Assembly (NCBI GenBank): GCA_018340375.1
Contig: JAFFJZ010000075.1
Location: forward strand, 496,001 to 560,000
Source of the DNA: Gonatopus flavifemur
Lineage: Eukaryota; Arthropoda; Insecta; Hymenoptera; Dryinidae
Direction: 5' to 3'
Length of the DNA: 64,000 bases
A program made the translations under genes and the position numbers. The notes beneath the pieces were generated by a model, which was not told the DNA's origin, did not search any database, and was given only the letters and a program-made list of their open reading frames with translations. Positions 54,757 to 64,000 of the stretch are shown one piece after another. Within the stretch, counting starts at the first letter, position 1; each line of letters begins with the position of its first letter.

Positions 54757-55430
54757 TTTTTTTTTTTTTTTTTGTAGAGGGGGAAATGCGTTACGCACCA
54801 TCAGGGAGCTGAGTTGCTCCCCGGTGTGTGGGACTCCTGCAGTGGCTGACGATGGTTGTTGCCTATCGCAGTATACCCACTAAAACCCCCTCTTCACAGG
54901 CATTGATTCCCCCCGGAACTGTTTATCACATTACTTCGGGGGGGATGCCCTGGCCTACGGGCCGTTTTCACCTGGCCCTTCTGCCTCCTATGGGGCCTCT
55001 GTTGTTGTGAGGCCCTCTCCTTATCCTGGACTCTGCTCGAGACCGTTCGTCTTTGTCATGAATACATACAAAGGACAGATGAAATACAACAAGGACGTCA
55101 CAGAACACAAAGAAAAGGTGTAGTCAATAATAAAATAGGATAAATACATAAATAAATCTGGTCAGCAAATGAAAACGTTGTGAAGATAAAATCGGTGTAT
55201 AACTAAAAAACAATGGATGAGTAGAAACGATGTATAAATAAAAGCAATGTGAAGATAAAAGTGGTGTATAAATAAATGAAAGCTGTGGATAAATAAAATT
55301 GGTTGGAAGTCTCGACCCTAGCGGTGGTATCACAGGTGATGTCACAGATGGTGGAGTCATGAAAGTTGAAAAAGAGACACACTAGGGTCGTCGTCGGATG
55401 TAATTAAAAGAAAATAAATAGGTGAATGAA

Positions 55431-55465
<35 letters not shown>

Positions 55466-56605
55466 GTCAACACGTGAATAAATAACGTCCCCATTAAATT
55501 GACCCGTCTCTTTCATTCATTCAGGGCCCTCCCGTCGAGAGCCCTCTTCTTCCGTCGCAGGACTGACTCCACGAAGCGGGCGACATCGGTCCATGCGTCC
55601 TGGCCTAGCAGCATGACCCCAACGATGTTCTCTGGGGTCACGCAGCCGTATGTCTTTCCGAGACGTCTCCTCTCCGCCCTCCACCCTTCACATTCAAAAA
55701 ACGTGTGGAGGGCGTCATCTCGTTGGGAGTCGCAGAAAGCACAGTCTGGTTCCGCCACTTTACCCATTTTGTGTAGGTAAGCTTGGAACAGACCGTGCGC
55801 CACCAGCAGTTGGGTGATGAAGTAATTAACTTCCCCATGCTGACGGCTGAGCCGGGGTTCGAGGCTAGGGATCAACCTCGCCGTCCACCTGGCTCGCGAC
55901 TCCCCTTCCCACCGTTCTTGCCAGGCGCGCATGGACACATCTCTTGCTTTGCGCCTCGCTTCTTCTCTCCTTACGGCGGAAGCGCCGTGGTGGACGAACT
56001 TCCGCTCCTGGGCGAGGAGGTCGATCGGAATGACCCCCGCGACGACCAACGCTGCTGGCTCCGAGACCGTGCGGTAGGAGCAGGCGATGCGGAGGGCCCC
56101 TCTCCGCTGCACTGCGGCCATGCGCTTTCGGGTATTTTTCGTACCGCAGCGCGTCAGCCCAGACTTCGGCACCGTAGAGCATGATGGACTCGGCGGTTCG
56201 TAGGAGTAACCTTCTTCTTGAGAGTCGGGGGCCGCCAATATTGGCCATGACCCTGCTCAACAACGTGGTTACTCCAGCCGCCTTGTCCGCTCTCTTCCTT
56301 ATCTCCTTCCAGAAGGCGAGCCTGGAGTCTAGGCACACCCCCAGGTACTTTACCGATGCCTTCGTCTGGACCGTCGCCTCTCCTACCTGCATATCCCTGA
56401 TGAGCGGGATATGCTTTTTCGTGAGTAGCACGATCTCGGTCTTCGCCAATGCCAGCTGCAAGCCGTGGTCGTCCATCCAGGAGCGGACGCGACGCATGGT
56501 CTGGTTGAGCAGCATCTGCGCCTGTTCGACGGTGCGTGCGATAATGACCGCACCGACGTCATCCGCATACCCAACCAGGAACATCCCCTCCCCCGGCAGC
56601 TCCAT
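54757..56605 (-). mobile_element. R1-clade LINE (copy A), 5'-truncated, with poly(A) tail
   Basis: Starts at 56605 within the RT against an ATT microsatellite, covers the RT palm to C-terminus, a 3' UTR with GGGGGTTTTAGTGGG (near 54885) as in R1-clade 3' ends, and a poly(A) (T run 54757-54773). It is followed by more ATT/ATC repeat. An (AATA)n tract lies in the 3' UTR at 55430-55465. Confidence 0.85.
55513..56605 (-). pseudogene. R1-clade LINE reverse transcriptase, C-terminal half
   Basis: From 56605: LVGYADDVGAVIIARTVEQA (catalytic YADD), RRVRSWMDDHGLQLALAKTE and VLLTKKHIPL, VKYLGVCLDSRLAFWKEI, and SIMLYGAEVWADALRYEKY. A frameshift near 56150 moves to the frame with KRMAAVQRRGALRIACSYRT, PIDLLAQERK and the terminal Cys/His cluster CAFCDSQRDDALHTFFEC. 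It ends at a stop at 55513. The first half of the RT, the endonuclease and ORF1 are missing (5' truncation). Confidence 0.9.
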
Positions 56606-56634
56606 ACGGAATAATAATAATAATAATAATAATG

Positions 56635-56677
<43 letters not shown>

Positions 56678-56704
56678 GAATAATAATAATATAATATAAT
56701 AATA
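56606..56704. repeat. (TAA)n microsatellite at the 5' end of LINE copy A
   Basis: About 30 AAT units with one GAT and a few interruptions. Same motif as at the other side of copy A, so copy A is inserted within a TAA/ATT repeat. Confidence 0.95.
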
Positions 56705-56760
56705 ATGTAAAGATCAGATTGATATTGAAATTGCACATACCTAATACCAGACAGGACATA

Positions 56761-57013
56761 TGAAGGGTCGGTGGTCTAAACCTGTTAACTGATATTTCAG
56801 AAATTTTACACGGCGAAGAAAAAACGTTGGCATTCCTTTCAATTTTTGATATTTCCCTAGTCTATGGAAAGTTTTTCCTTCAAGTTACAAGGGTGAATGA
56901 TACTTCCAAATTTCAGATCACTTGAATGAAAATTGAAAGATCTGGATCAACTTTGCTTCGCCGTGTGAAATTTCTGAAATGTCAGTCAACAGGTTTAGAC
57001 CGTCGACCCTTCA
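56761..57013. mobile_element. 253-bp MITE with TA (or ATAT) duplication
   Basis: Ends TGAAGGGTCGGTGGTCTAAA and near-complement, ~60-bp arms including ACACGGCGAAG / CTTCGCCGTGT. Flanked by TA (56759-56760, 57014-57015); ATAT is equally readable. No ORF. Confidence 0.85.
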
Positions 57014-57015
57014 TA

Positions 57016-59960
57016 TCAACATCTACATATACGTAGACGTATTATCGCATCGTATCATATTTGTTAAAAAAACAGCTGCAGACACAAATCGGTATTGTCC
57101 ATCAATACTGAAAATTTTCGCTCACAATCTTACACTGCGCACGAACACAATTGTACAGAAAACACTTTTAAAACTCTTGTATTCCGAAATAGAAATTTAC
57201 ACTTCGCACTTGTAACACTTAACATAGAGTTTAGCACATATCGACAGTATTCAACCGTTTTACATGTTTAGAAATTGGCACTCTTCATATCGGTCCTGAA
57301 CTTGTCAGATCTGAGACTCTACCACAACTGAATTCCAAGGAAACTCATTTCAATATCCATTGGATTTTTGGGAGCATCATTCACCCAAAACCATGATAAG
57401 TAAGATGCTTAAGTGAACCAATGGAAACACAAAAGCATTGTTAACATTCGAATAATGATCCACCTTAAAAACATCAAACCCATTATAACCGGTCTCTTCA
57501 TTTTCACCCTCTCTTCCCTTTGAATCTATTCATTATCCTTTCATCCTTGAGTGTACCATCCATATGCACTTTCCGACCAATCATGAAAAGAGACTTCAAT
57601 ATTTCGATATATTCGAGATATTCTCGATTCGATACCCATGACTTTTTTAAAAAGGGATACCACAGTCGTATAGTGAGAGGATGGTGGTCCCGTATAAGTT
57701 GAAGCCCAATTAATCCAGACCAATTGGACGGGGGAAGATGAATGTGAGCGAAATTGCGATTTTTGCGAACGCGCGTATCTCATTTTCTGCTTTTCCGATT
57801 CTCATGAAACTTATGGTATGTTTCAAGGATGGTCTGATGGTGGTTCCATTTGAGTTTCGAGTCAACCAGTAGAGGGGGAACATTTGACTTCAGAAATCAA
57901 TATTTTCGGAAATTTTGCGACATTCTTTTCAGAGCATGTCTTTTTTATGTTGTTATAATCCGGATATCATGTGATTCCGCTCGAACGTGACCACCGAAGA
58001 GATGAATATTCCATAAAAATTTACTTATATATATACTTTATTATAGATAGAATACTTCAGATGCTACTTCGACAGGAACGAGAGAGCTTTATGACTATCA
58101 ATTGGCAGTGTTTGTTTCATAGAAAAATAATTTCCTCACGACGAGGGAACGGAATCCACCAACAGTGGTGTGAAGGAAAACTCTCCACATCTTTCACAGT
58201 GTGCTATTCCAGTAGTAGTAAGTGTCCTGGTGAGGGAAACCCCCCCCCACTCGCTTTTCCGGGGGAACACCCCATACCACACACCATAAGGTGGTCCAGA
58301 GCTCGAGACGAGTGAGATGGACCGGATGATATCATAGGTCTCGAAGATGAGATCCCAAGATAATAAGAAAAAAAAAATGTTTATAGGAAGTTATGTCAAG
58401 AGGGGAAAGTTGATAATAATGAGGAATCATTGATTTAAGAATTTCATGAATAAGCGAATGAATGAAATAAATAAACTCCTTGGAAAAAGATTCTTGTTCT
58501 TGTCTAGGAGACTCAGATATCTCGTAGGGTATAAGAAAGGCTCTAGAAAGAAACAGAGAAAGTTTCTATCCTTGTCCCCCTTGTCGACACGTAGTGCTAG
58601 TACGAGAGACCTTGAACTCCGATACAAGAAGAAGGATTTCCTGTGAACAGAATGAAATAATGTTTCGTAAGGGAAACAAAAAAAGTTTCAAGTCGTGGAA
58701 AGGGCTTCGACCCATAGACAAAGACAAAACGTTCATGAATAGAGTCGATCGGCAACGATGACAATAGCGGGAAGTTCCTTTTTTCTACTTCATTGCCAGG
58801 TATAAAAGTCTCGGTAACAAGAGTATAAGGTATTATGGGTAGAAAGGACATGTATGTATGTATGTATGTACAACACATCCGAAACGGAAGAAATGGAACC
58901 AATAATATGAAGCTATCATTCAACAACAAATAATGAACACATTGATAAAATGTAAGAGATTTTTGATAAATGAATCTCAAATGTTTCGGGAGATATACGA
59001 AACGATAATTCGGAATGTCCGAATAGGACCCTCTTTTTTCATCTCGTCGGTAGAGACAATAGTACCCGGTCCCTTTCGTCGACCTAAGTAGTGGGTGTAA
59101 CAATACAAAAAACTTCAAAGAGGTGAAAAAATAACGGCGAATACATGAAAATGCGGCCAATCCTAATAACAATGTAGAAAAACATTCGAACGAAAATTCC
59201 CCATCAATATGAATTCCGATAAGATACAAAGAGGATATGCTCCATCTGGGAAAAAAAGATGTGAAATCAATATCAGCTGCCAAGTACATTCGGTTATCCA
59301 AATGGTATGTGAATGATTTCTTGTATATTGTAACTTCAGTTTCTTCGAATTGTATTCAAAGTGATTTGAGACTGTATTGAATAAAAAATATATAGTGGAA
59401 GTTGCATACATTCAGAATCCTTGTGTTCAGAGGACTGTTGTGTCTTCATTCAGAATTGTAAACGAATGTGAAGCAAACTATACAAAGTCTGCATGAAGAA
59501 AATTGAGCATATGGAATCATATCTTCCTGTAACGAGACCAGTTCATAACTAGTGAAGAGTAATTGTAGTTCAGCTTGACTGGAGCAATTGGATAGAAGAC
59601 TGATACTTCGAATTGATCTCATACTGGAAATCAAGGCTGCAAGTCATATTGTAGGCAGAAGTAAGATGTAATTGTGTTATTTCACACACAATGATGTACT
59701 CAGGTTATTTCAACGTGAGTCGTCAATTCAGTTAGACTGAGATATACTTGATGTTGACCGATTTCTATGAAGAGAGTAGTGTTTCATGCATTCGATTTTC
59801 CTTGAGAAGAGCCTATGTAATCTGCGTTGCTTTTGTCTACGAATCATAATGAGAACAACAGCGATGCACTCTACACTAAGAATGGTAGGATATCTGCTAT
59901 ACTTCAGCCTGCACAGAATCTGTTCACTCATAGGTTGTGAATGAATGTTGTCAACAGTTT
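57016..59960. other. Stretch without recognised gene
   Basis: No coding region is supported. A (TATG)n tract lies near 58852-58867 and a run of nine C near 58242. A ~700-bp open frame on the minus strand (58597-59301) has an aromatic-rich composition with no motif, and I regard it as chance. The segment at 57690-57900 (CGCGTATCTCATTTTCTGC and onward) has the feel of an unclassified repeat. Confidence 0.4.
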
Positions 59961-59965
59961 CGATT

Positions 59966-61106
59966 CATCATCATCATGAAGTAATCAGTCTTATGATAGG
60001 TTTGATGAACTCCTCCAACCCTGTCTATTATCCGCTAACCGCTTGATTTCTGCGTATCTACGAGATCCCTTATCTTGTATAATTTGCTCCATATAACTTG
60101 ATCTAGGTCGACCTCTTCGAGTTTTACCATTCATTTTCCCTCCCAATATTGTTTTCAATTAGCTATCATGCCTGAATGTGTGTCCTATCAGATTACTTCT
60201 CTTCCCGACCTGTCTTGAAAGACTCCTGTTTTCATTTACCTTCTCAAATACTTCTTCATTTTTCACTTTCTCTATCCCCTTCACTCTAAGCATGCTCCTA
60301 TAACACCACATTTCAGGAGCTTCAAGTCTTGGTTGGTCGGTTTCTCCAATTGTCCAAGTTTCGCAACCATATAATTATGTGCTCCAAACGTCACTCTTCA
60401 AGAATTTCTTCCTTACTGCTAAGCCAATATTCTTCAAACATAGTAACTGTTCTTTCTAGTGGGAAGCCTGTTTTCCTTGTGCTATCCTTGCTCTTATATC
60501 TCATTCGCTTTCACCGTTTCCCGTAATTATGCTTCCTAGATATTTCAATTCTTCCACTTGCTGAATTGTCCCCGTATCTATTTTCATTTTCGTTCTTCTC
60601 GATGTTTTCACTGTTATACAAACCATGAATTTCGTTTCGTCGTTCATATTCATCCAATAGTTTCCTAGTAGGATGGTTTTCATAGTGTTGAGAGTATCTT
60701 CTAAGTCAGCACCACTCGTAGCTAATTGAGCTATGTCATCCGCAAATCTCCACATGCTTACATTCTCACCTCGAATCTGTAATTTCAATCGCAAACGCTC
60801 CTTCACTTCGTTCATCACTCCTTCTATTTGGAAATTGAAAATGAATGGCGATAGTGAGCACCCTTGTCTCACTCCTCTTCTCATTTGTGCTTCTTCTCTC
60901 CGGCCCTCTATTTCTATCATTGCGGTTTGATTCTCATATGATCGACATATTATTCTCATATCCTTGGAATTAATCCCTGCCTTTTTGGAAATCGTGAACA
61001 TTTTCTCCCAATCAACATTATCGAATGCTCTTTGTATATCCACAAAACCTATATACACAGACTTTTTCAACTCTAGACTTTTCTCTACTACTGTTCTGAG
61101 TGCTGA
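59966..61106 (-). mobile_element. RTE-type LINE, copy 3, 5'-truncated
   Basis: Minus strand from 61106: KKSVYIGFVDIQRAFDNVDW, RRGVRQGCSLSPFIFNF, FADDIAQLATSG, LKYLGSIITGNGESE, then broken C-terminal domain and a (ATG)n tail at 59966-59977. Open for 189 codons (61070-60501). It is joined head to head with copy 4 at a short palindrome. Confidence 0.88.
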
Positions 61107-61128
61107 ATTAGCACTCAGAACAGTGGTA
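61085..61128. repeat. Palindromic junction of two RTE copies
   Basis: CTGTTCTGAGTGCT-GAATT-AGCACTCAGAACAG marks the point where minus copy 3 and plus copy 4 meet. The same RTE codons (before KKSVYIGF) lie on both sides. Confidence 0.85.
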
Positions 61129-61336
61129 AAGGAAAGACTGGAGTTGAAAAAACCTGTGTATATAGGTTTTGTAGATACACAAAATGCATTCGGAAATGTT
61201 CATTGGGAGGAAATGTTCGCGGTTTTGAAGAAGGGTGGGATTGATTTTGAGGATAGGAGAATAATATATGAATTATATAAGAATCAAACGGCAATACTAG
61301 AAATAGGTAGTCAAAAAGGGGGAGCAGGAATCAAAA

Positions 61337-61510
61337 GGTAGGGGGTCTTTTTGCTGAAAACGTTTTTCGCCGAATACACTGTAATTTGACAATCGATAGT
61401 CACCTCTAGAAGTCACTAGGAGATTTCGTAGTGATCTCTAGAAATGACTAGCGATTGTCGAATTAAGTTTATTTGGCGAAAAACTTTTTCGGCAAAAAGA
61501 CCCCCTACCA
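61337..61510. mobile_element. 174-bp MITE in RTE copy 4
   Basis: Ends GGTAGGGGGTCTTTTTGC and near-complement GCAAAAAGACCCCCTACC, with an 8-bp direct repeat AATCAAAA (61329-61336, 61511-61518). The inner arms share TTTTTCGCC / GGCGAAAAA. The TSD may be 8-10 bp. Confidence 0.85.
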
Positions 61511-62023
61511 AATCAAAAGGAGGGTGATACAAGGATGCTCACTATCACCATTGATTCCCAATTCGTTTATAGAAGAAGCGGTGAATGAAGTGGAGGAGCA
61601 AGTGCAATTGAAATCACAGATTCAGGGAGAGAATGCGAGCATGTTGAGATTCGCGGATAATATAGCTATATTAGCTACAAGTGGTGTTCAGTTAGGAAAT
61701 ATCCTCAACACTATGAGAACAATATCACTAGAGAAGTATTGTATGGATATGAATAAGGACAAAACAAGATTCATAATTTTCACAACAGCGGCAACATCAA
61801 GGAAACTGGGAACGAAAATAGATGCGGAGACAATTCAGCAACTGGAAGAATTTAAGTATCTAGGAAGCATAATTACAGGTAGGAGCGAAAGAGTTATGAG
61901 AGCAAGAATAACACAAGGGAAACAGGCTTGCCACCAAAAGATATAGTTACTATCCTCAAAGAATATGAGCTCAGCAGTAAGGAAGAAATTCTTGAAGATT
62001 TACGTCTGGAGCACAATATTATA

Positions 62024-63291
62024 CCACATCGTTCAATAAGTCCCGAGACTGACCCAGAGATGGTGCTAGTAGTACCAAACTGGCCATGTTTCCCTAGAGT
62101 GCAAACCTTCATATGAAACGTGTGAAAATTCCACGTCGATCGGACCACAATTAGCAGAGACATCGAGGTGAGGGTAGAGTCACTTTGCAATCTGTTTGAA
62201 AAATGGAAAAAAGCGAGTTCCGCGTGTCAAAGAAACATTGTTTCTTGATGGGTAAAAACACCGTAGAAGCCCAGCAATGGCTTGAAAAACGTTGGCCGGA
62301 CTCCTCTCCACCCAAACCAACGATTTGTCGTTGGCATGCTGAGTTTAAACGTAGTCGTACGGACGCAAGCGATGCGGAACGTTCGGGTAGGCCATTGGAA
62401 GCCATTACACCGGAAAATATGAGTGAAGTGTTGGAAATCGTGATGAAAAATCGCAAAGTGAAGGTCCGTGAGATTGCAGAAATGACACAGATATCATCTG
62501 GAGGCGTATTTACAATCCTTCATGGAAAAGGTTTTTTCCAAGTGGGTGCCGCGATTGCTTCCAGTGGAACAAAAACAGCAACGAGTCGACGATTCAGAGA
62601 GCTGTTTATCGCTATACACTCGCAATAAAAAAGATTCCATGCGTCCATACGTGACCCCGGATGGAACATGGATAAATCATTCCACTCCGGAGTCGAATCG
62701 GCAATCATCTGAGTAGCGCATGGCTGGCGAAAGCCGCTCAAAGCGTCCAGAAACGCAGCAGTTTGCTGGCAAAGTCATGGCGTCTGTTTTTTGGGATACA
62801 CATGGCGTGATTCTCATTGACTACCTGGAAAAAGGTAAGCCCGTCATTATATTGACTTGTTGGTACGTTTGAAGGAGGAGATCGCAGCGGAACGACCGCA
62901 CATGAAGAAGAAAAAAATCCTTTTTCACCAAGACAATGCACCATGCCATAAGTCCATGGAAACAATGTCAAAATTCAACGAGTTGGGCTTTGATTTGCTT
63001 CCCCCCCCCCCGCCTCCGCCAAATTTAGCCCCCAGCGACTACTGGCTCTTTGCTGATCTCAAAAAAATGCTCCAGGGAAAAAAATTTGGTTCGAATGAGG
63101 AGGTAATTGCCGAAACTGAAGCCCATTTTGAAGCGAAGGATAAATCCTTCTATAAACATGGTATAGAAATCTTGGAAAGGTTTTGGAAAGATTGTATCAC
63201 TCTAAAAGGAGATGATATGGCGAATAGAAATGATTTTCAACAAAAAAATGTTGTTTTCATTTTTAGTCTCGGGACTTATTGAACGACGTGT
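62024..63291 (+). mobile_element. Mariner-type transposon, copy 3
   Basis: Inverted ends CCACATCGTTCAATAAGTCC and near-complement GGACTTATTGAACGACGTG, flanked by TA (62022-62023, 63292-63293). Length 1268 bp. Inserted in RTE copy 4; setting it aside restores the RTE frame. Confidence 0.93.
62203..63282 (+). pseudogene. Mariner transposase, degraded
   Basis: N-terminal HTH part (62203-62525) with SGRPLEAITPENMSEVLEIV; a frameshift near 62525 into KWVPRLLPVEQKQQRVDDS; then VTPDGTWINHSTPE (usual MDETW altered), a stop near 62714, AGKVMASVFWDTHGVILIDY, a frame change near 62860, LFHQDNAPCHKS (second Asp), and PNLAPSDYWLF (third Asp). A run of ten C at 63001-63010 has replaced the codons before PNLAPSDY. 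It is older and more decayed than copies 1 and 2, and belongs to yet another mariner lineage. Confidence 0.9.
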
Positions 63292-63568
63292 TATGATTGC
63301 GAAACTTGGACAATCGGAAGAACGGACCAACGAAGACTTGAAGCTTTCAAAATGTGGTGTTATAGAAGGATGCTCAGAATGAAGTGGATACAGGAAGTAA
63401 GGAATGAAGAAGCGCTTGAGAAGGTGGATGGAGAGGGAAGTCTTTTGAAACATGTCTTGAAAAGGTGGAGTAATCTGATAGGACATACAATGAGGCATGC
63501 TAGTTTATTGAGAACAATATTGCAAGGAAAAATGAATGTTGAAACTCGCAAAGGTAGACCTTGATCTT

Positions 63569-63785
63569 CAGGACCAATGAATGTTTCGGATTCTTCAAAT
63601 CTGCGGAATCCCGAAATTCGCTCGACATATGATTGAACAAATATGACATGTCATCCAATGTTCCACATATTTTTGATGTACATTCGCATTCTGAAGTAGA
63701 TTGTTTCATAATGTTTTGTATTTTCATTTGCGCTGAATTGAAAACGTCTTTCATGAGACATGCAGTATCGTTAATTACTCTGGTA
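63569..63785 (-). CDS. Possible cysteine-containing exon, unrecognised
   Basis: Minus strand from about 63785: after TTTCTACCAG the frame reads VINDTACLMKDVFNSAQMKI, then QSTSECECTSKICGTLDDMS and YLFNHMSSEF, reaching RTE copy 4 at 63568 without a stop. Four cysteines and a helix-like pattern suggest a real protein, but I do not recognise it. RTE sequence replaces whatever followed. The beginning could also extend further upstream (SCEGKTYDIS). Low confidence. Confidence 0.25.
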
Positions 63786-64000
63786 GAAATATCATAAGTT
63801 TTCCCTCACAACTCGTGAGACACTAGTGAGGGAGAACTAGTTGAGTAAAACTCGTGAATTACTGGTCAGTAAGTGATAAGTTTAACTCAACTAACTATTT
63901 GGGTTATAATTAGGTGGAACTTATGAGAATTCCACCAGATCTCCCACGTTATGCATACAGAAAAACACTCAACAAACGTTCAACCATCACCAGCGAAATA
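63786..64000. other. No recognised feature
   Basis: AT-rich. Short inverted phrases around ACTCGTGAGACACTAGTGAG and ACTAGTTGAGTAAAACTCGTG may form hairpins. Nothing further is supported. Confidence 0.4.

Larger units (their letters stand above)
61107..63568 (+). mobile_element. RTE-type LINE, copy 4, split by a MITE and mariner copy 3
   Basis: Segments 61107-61336 (KKPVYIGFVDTQNAFGNVHW), 61511-62021 (RRVIQGCSLSPLI-like, FADNIAILATSG, EFKYLGSIITG) and 63294-63568 (ETWTIGRTDQRRLEAFKMWC, then MLRMKWIQEVRNEEAL). The catalytic box reads FADN, so the second Asp is lost. Setting aside each insert and its TSD restores continuity. The usual trinucleotide tail is absent; the sequence stops near GKMNVETRKGRP. 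Confidence 0.87.

Noticed and set aside
54253..54801. Open frames made of repeated Ile/Met or Tyr/His residues
   Set aside because: They are translations of the TAA/TGATAA microsatellite.
55783..56699. Plus-strand frames of 133 and 172 codons
   Set aside because: Antisense to the R1-clade RT; the end of one reads into the microsatellite.
58597..59301. 234-codon minus-strand open frame
   Set aside because: No motif, aromatic/low-complexity composition, and no splice or promoter context; likely chance in AT-rich DNA.
1..64000. tRNA, rRNA, Polinton or polydnavirus segments
   Set aside because: No cloverleaf, rRNA core, protein-primed polymerase or polydnavirus circle motif was recognised by eye; a dedicated scan was not possible.

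Overview
The window reads as nuclear DNA of an arthropod, most probably an insect. It is AT-rich and almost free of host genes. Two spliced host exons stand out: one encodes the coiled-coil/COS-box part of a TRIM9-type E3 ligase, and one looks like a signal-peptide first exon. Nearly everything else is transposable elements, many nested in one another. The order of insect was not determined. All family calls come from motifs, terminal repeats and target-site duplications (TSDs) read by eye; no database search was run.

Layout. 1-2.1 kb: the N-terminal part of an endogenous chuvirus-like glycoprotein gene (minus), then unrecognised ORFs. 2.28-3.58 kb: mariner copy 1. 3.58-8.65 kb: a DNA element with ~0.8-kb terminal inverted arms around a 636-codon DDE-like gene. 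That gene has three nonsense codons but no frameshift, and a 735-bp hAT-type element sits in it. 8.65-13.4 kb: an unrecognised ORF and a degraded Ty3/gypsy element with eight zinc-knuckle repeats, split by a 223-bp hAT MITE. 14.23-14.36 kb: a MITE with a 6-bp TSD. 14.73-18.08 kb: a full-length RTE-type LINE with a 13-bp TSD. 18.86-23.25 kb: an autonomous-type hAT inserted just upstream of the signal-peptide exon (23.37-23.45 kb). 23.6-25.5 kb: a second RTE copy. 26.93-28.22 kb: mariner copy 2. 28.75-29.7 kb: a Harbinger-like MITE, the TRIM9 exon and a TA-flanked MITE. 30.2-31.3 kb: an array of short hairpins and a foldback element.

32.0-43.2 kb is one degraded Helitron (minus). Its helicase is split by an ~8-kb foldback element with ~1.08-kb arms, and that element is itself split by a 5661-bp Transib (33093-38753) with a RAG1-like transposase, CACAGTG termini and a CGCCA TSD. 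44.87-45.42 kb: a medium-length inverted-repeat element. 45.4-56.7 kb: two R1-clade LINEs on the minus strand lying against TAA/ATT microsatellites. A young, apparently intact BEL/Pao retrotransposon (45629-52680, LTRs of 492 bp with 7 differences counted) sits inside ORF1 of one of them. 56.76-57.01 kb: another TA-flanked MITE. 57.0-60.0 kb: nothing recognised. 60.0-63.6 kb: two RTE copies joined head to head; the plus copy carries a MITE and mariner copy 3.

The elements do not act as one pathway. The window records successive insertions, and the relative order can be read from the nesting: Helitron before foldback before Transib; R1 LINE before BEL/Pao; RTE before mariner copy 3; gypsy before its MITE; long-inverted-repeat element before its hAT insert. 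Autonomous potential is plausible only for BEL/Pao. The Transib, the hAT and mariner copies 1 and 2 each look one or a few mutations from intact.
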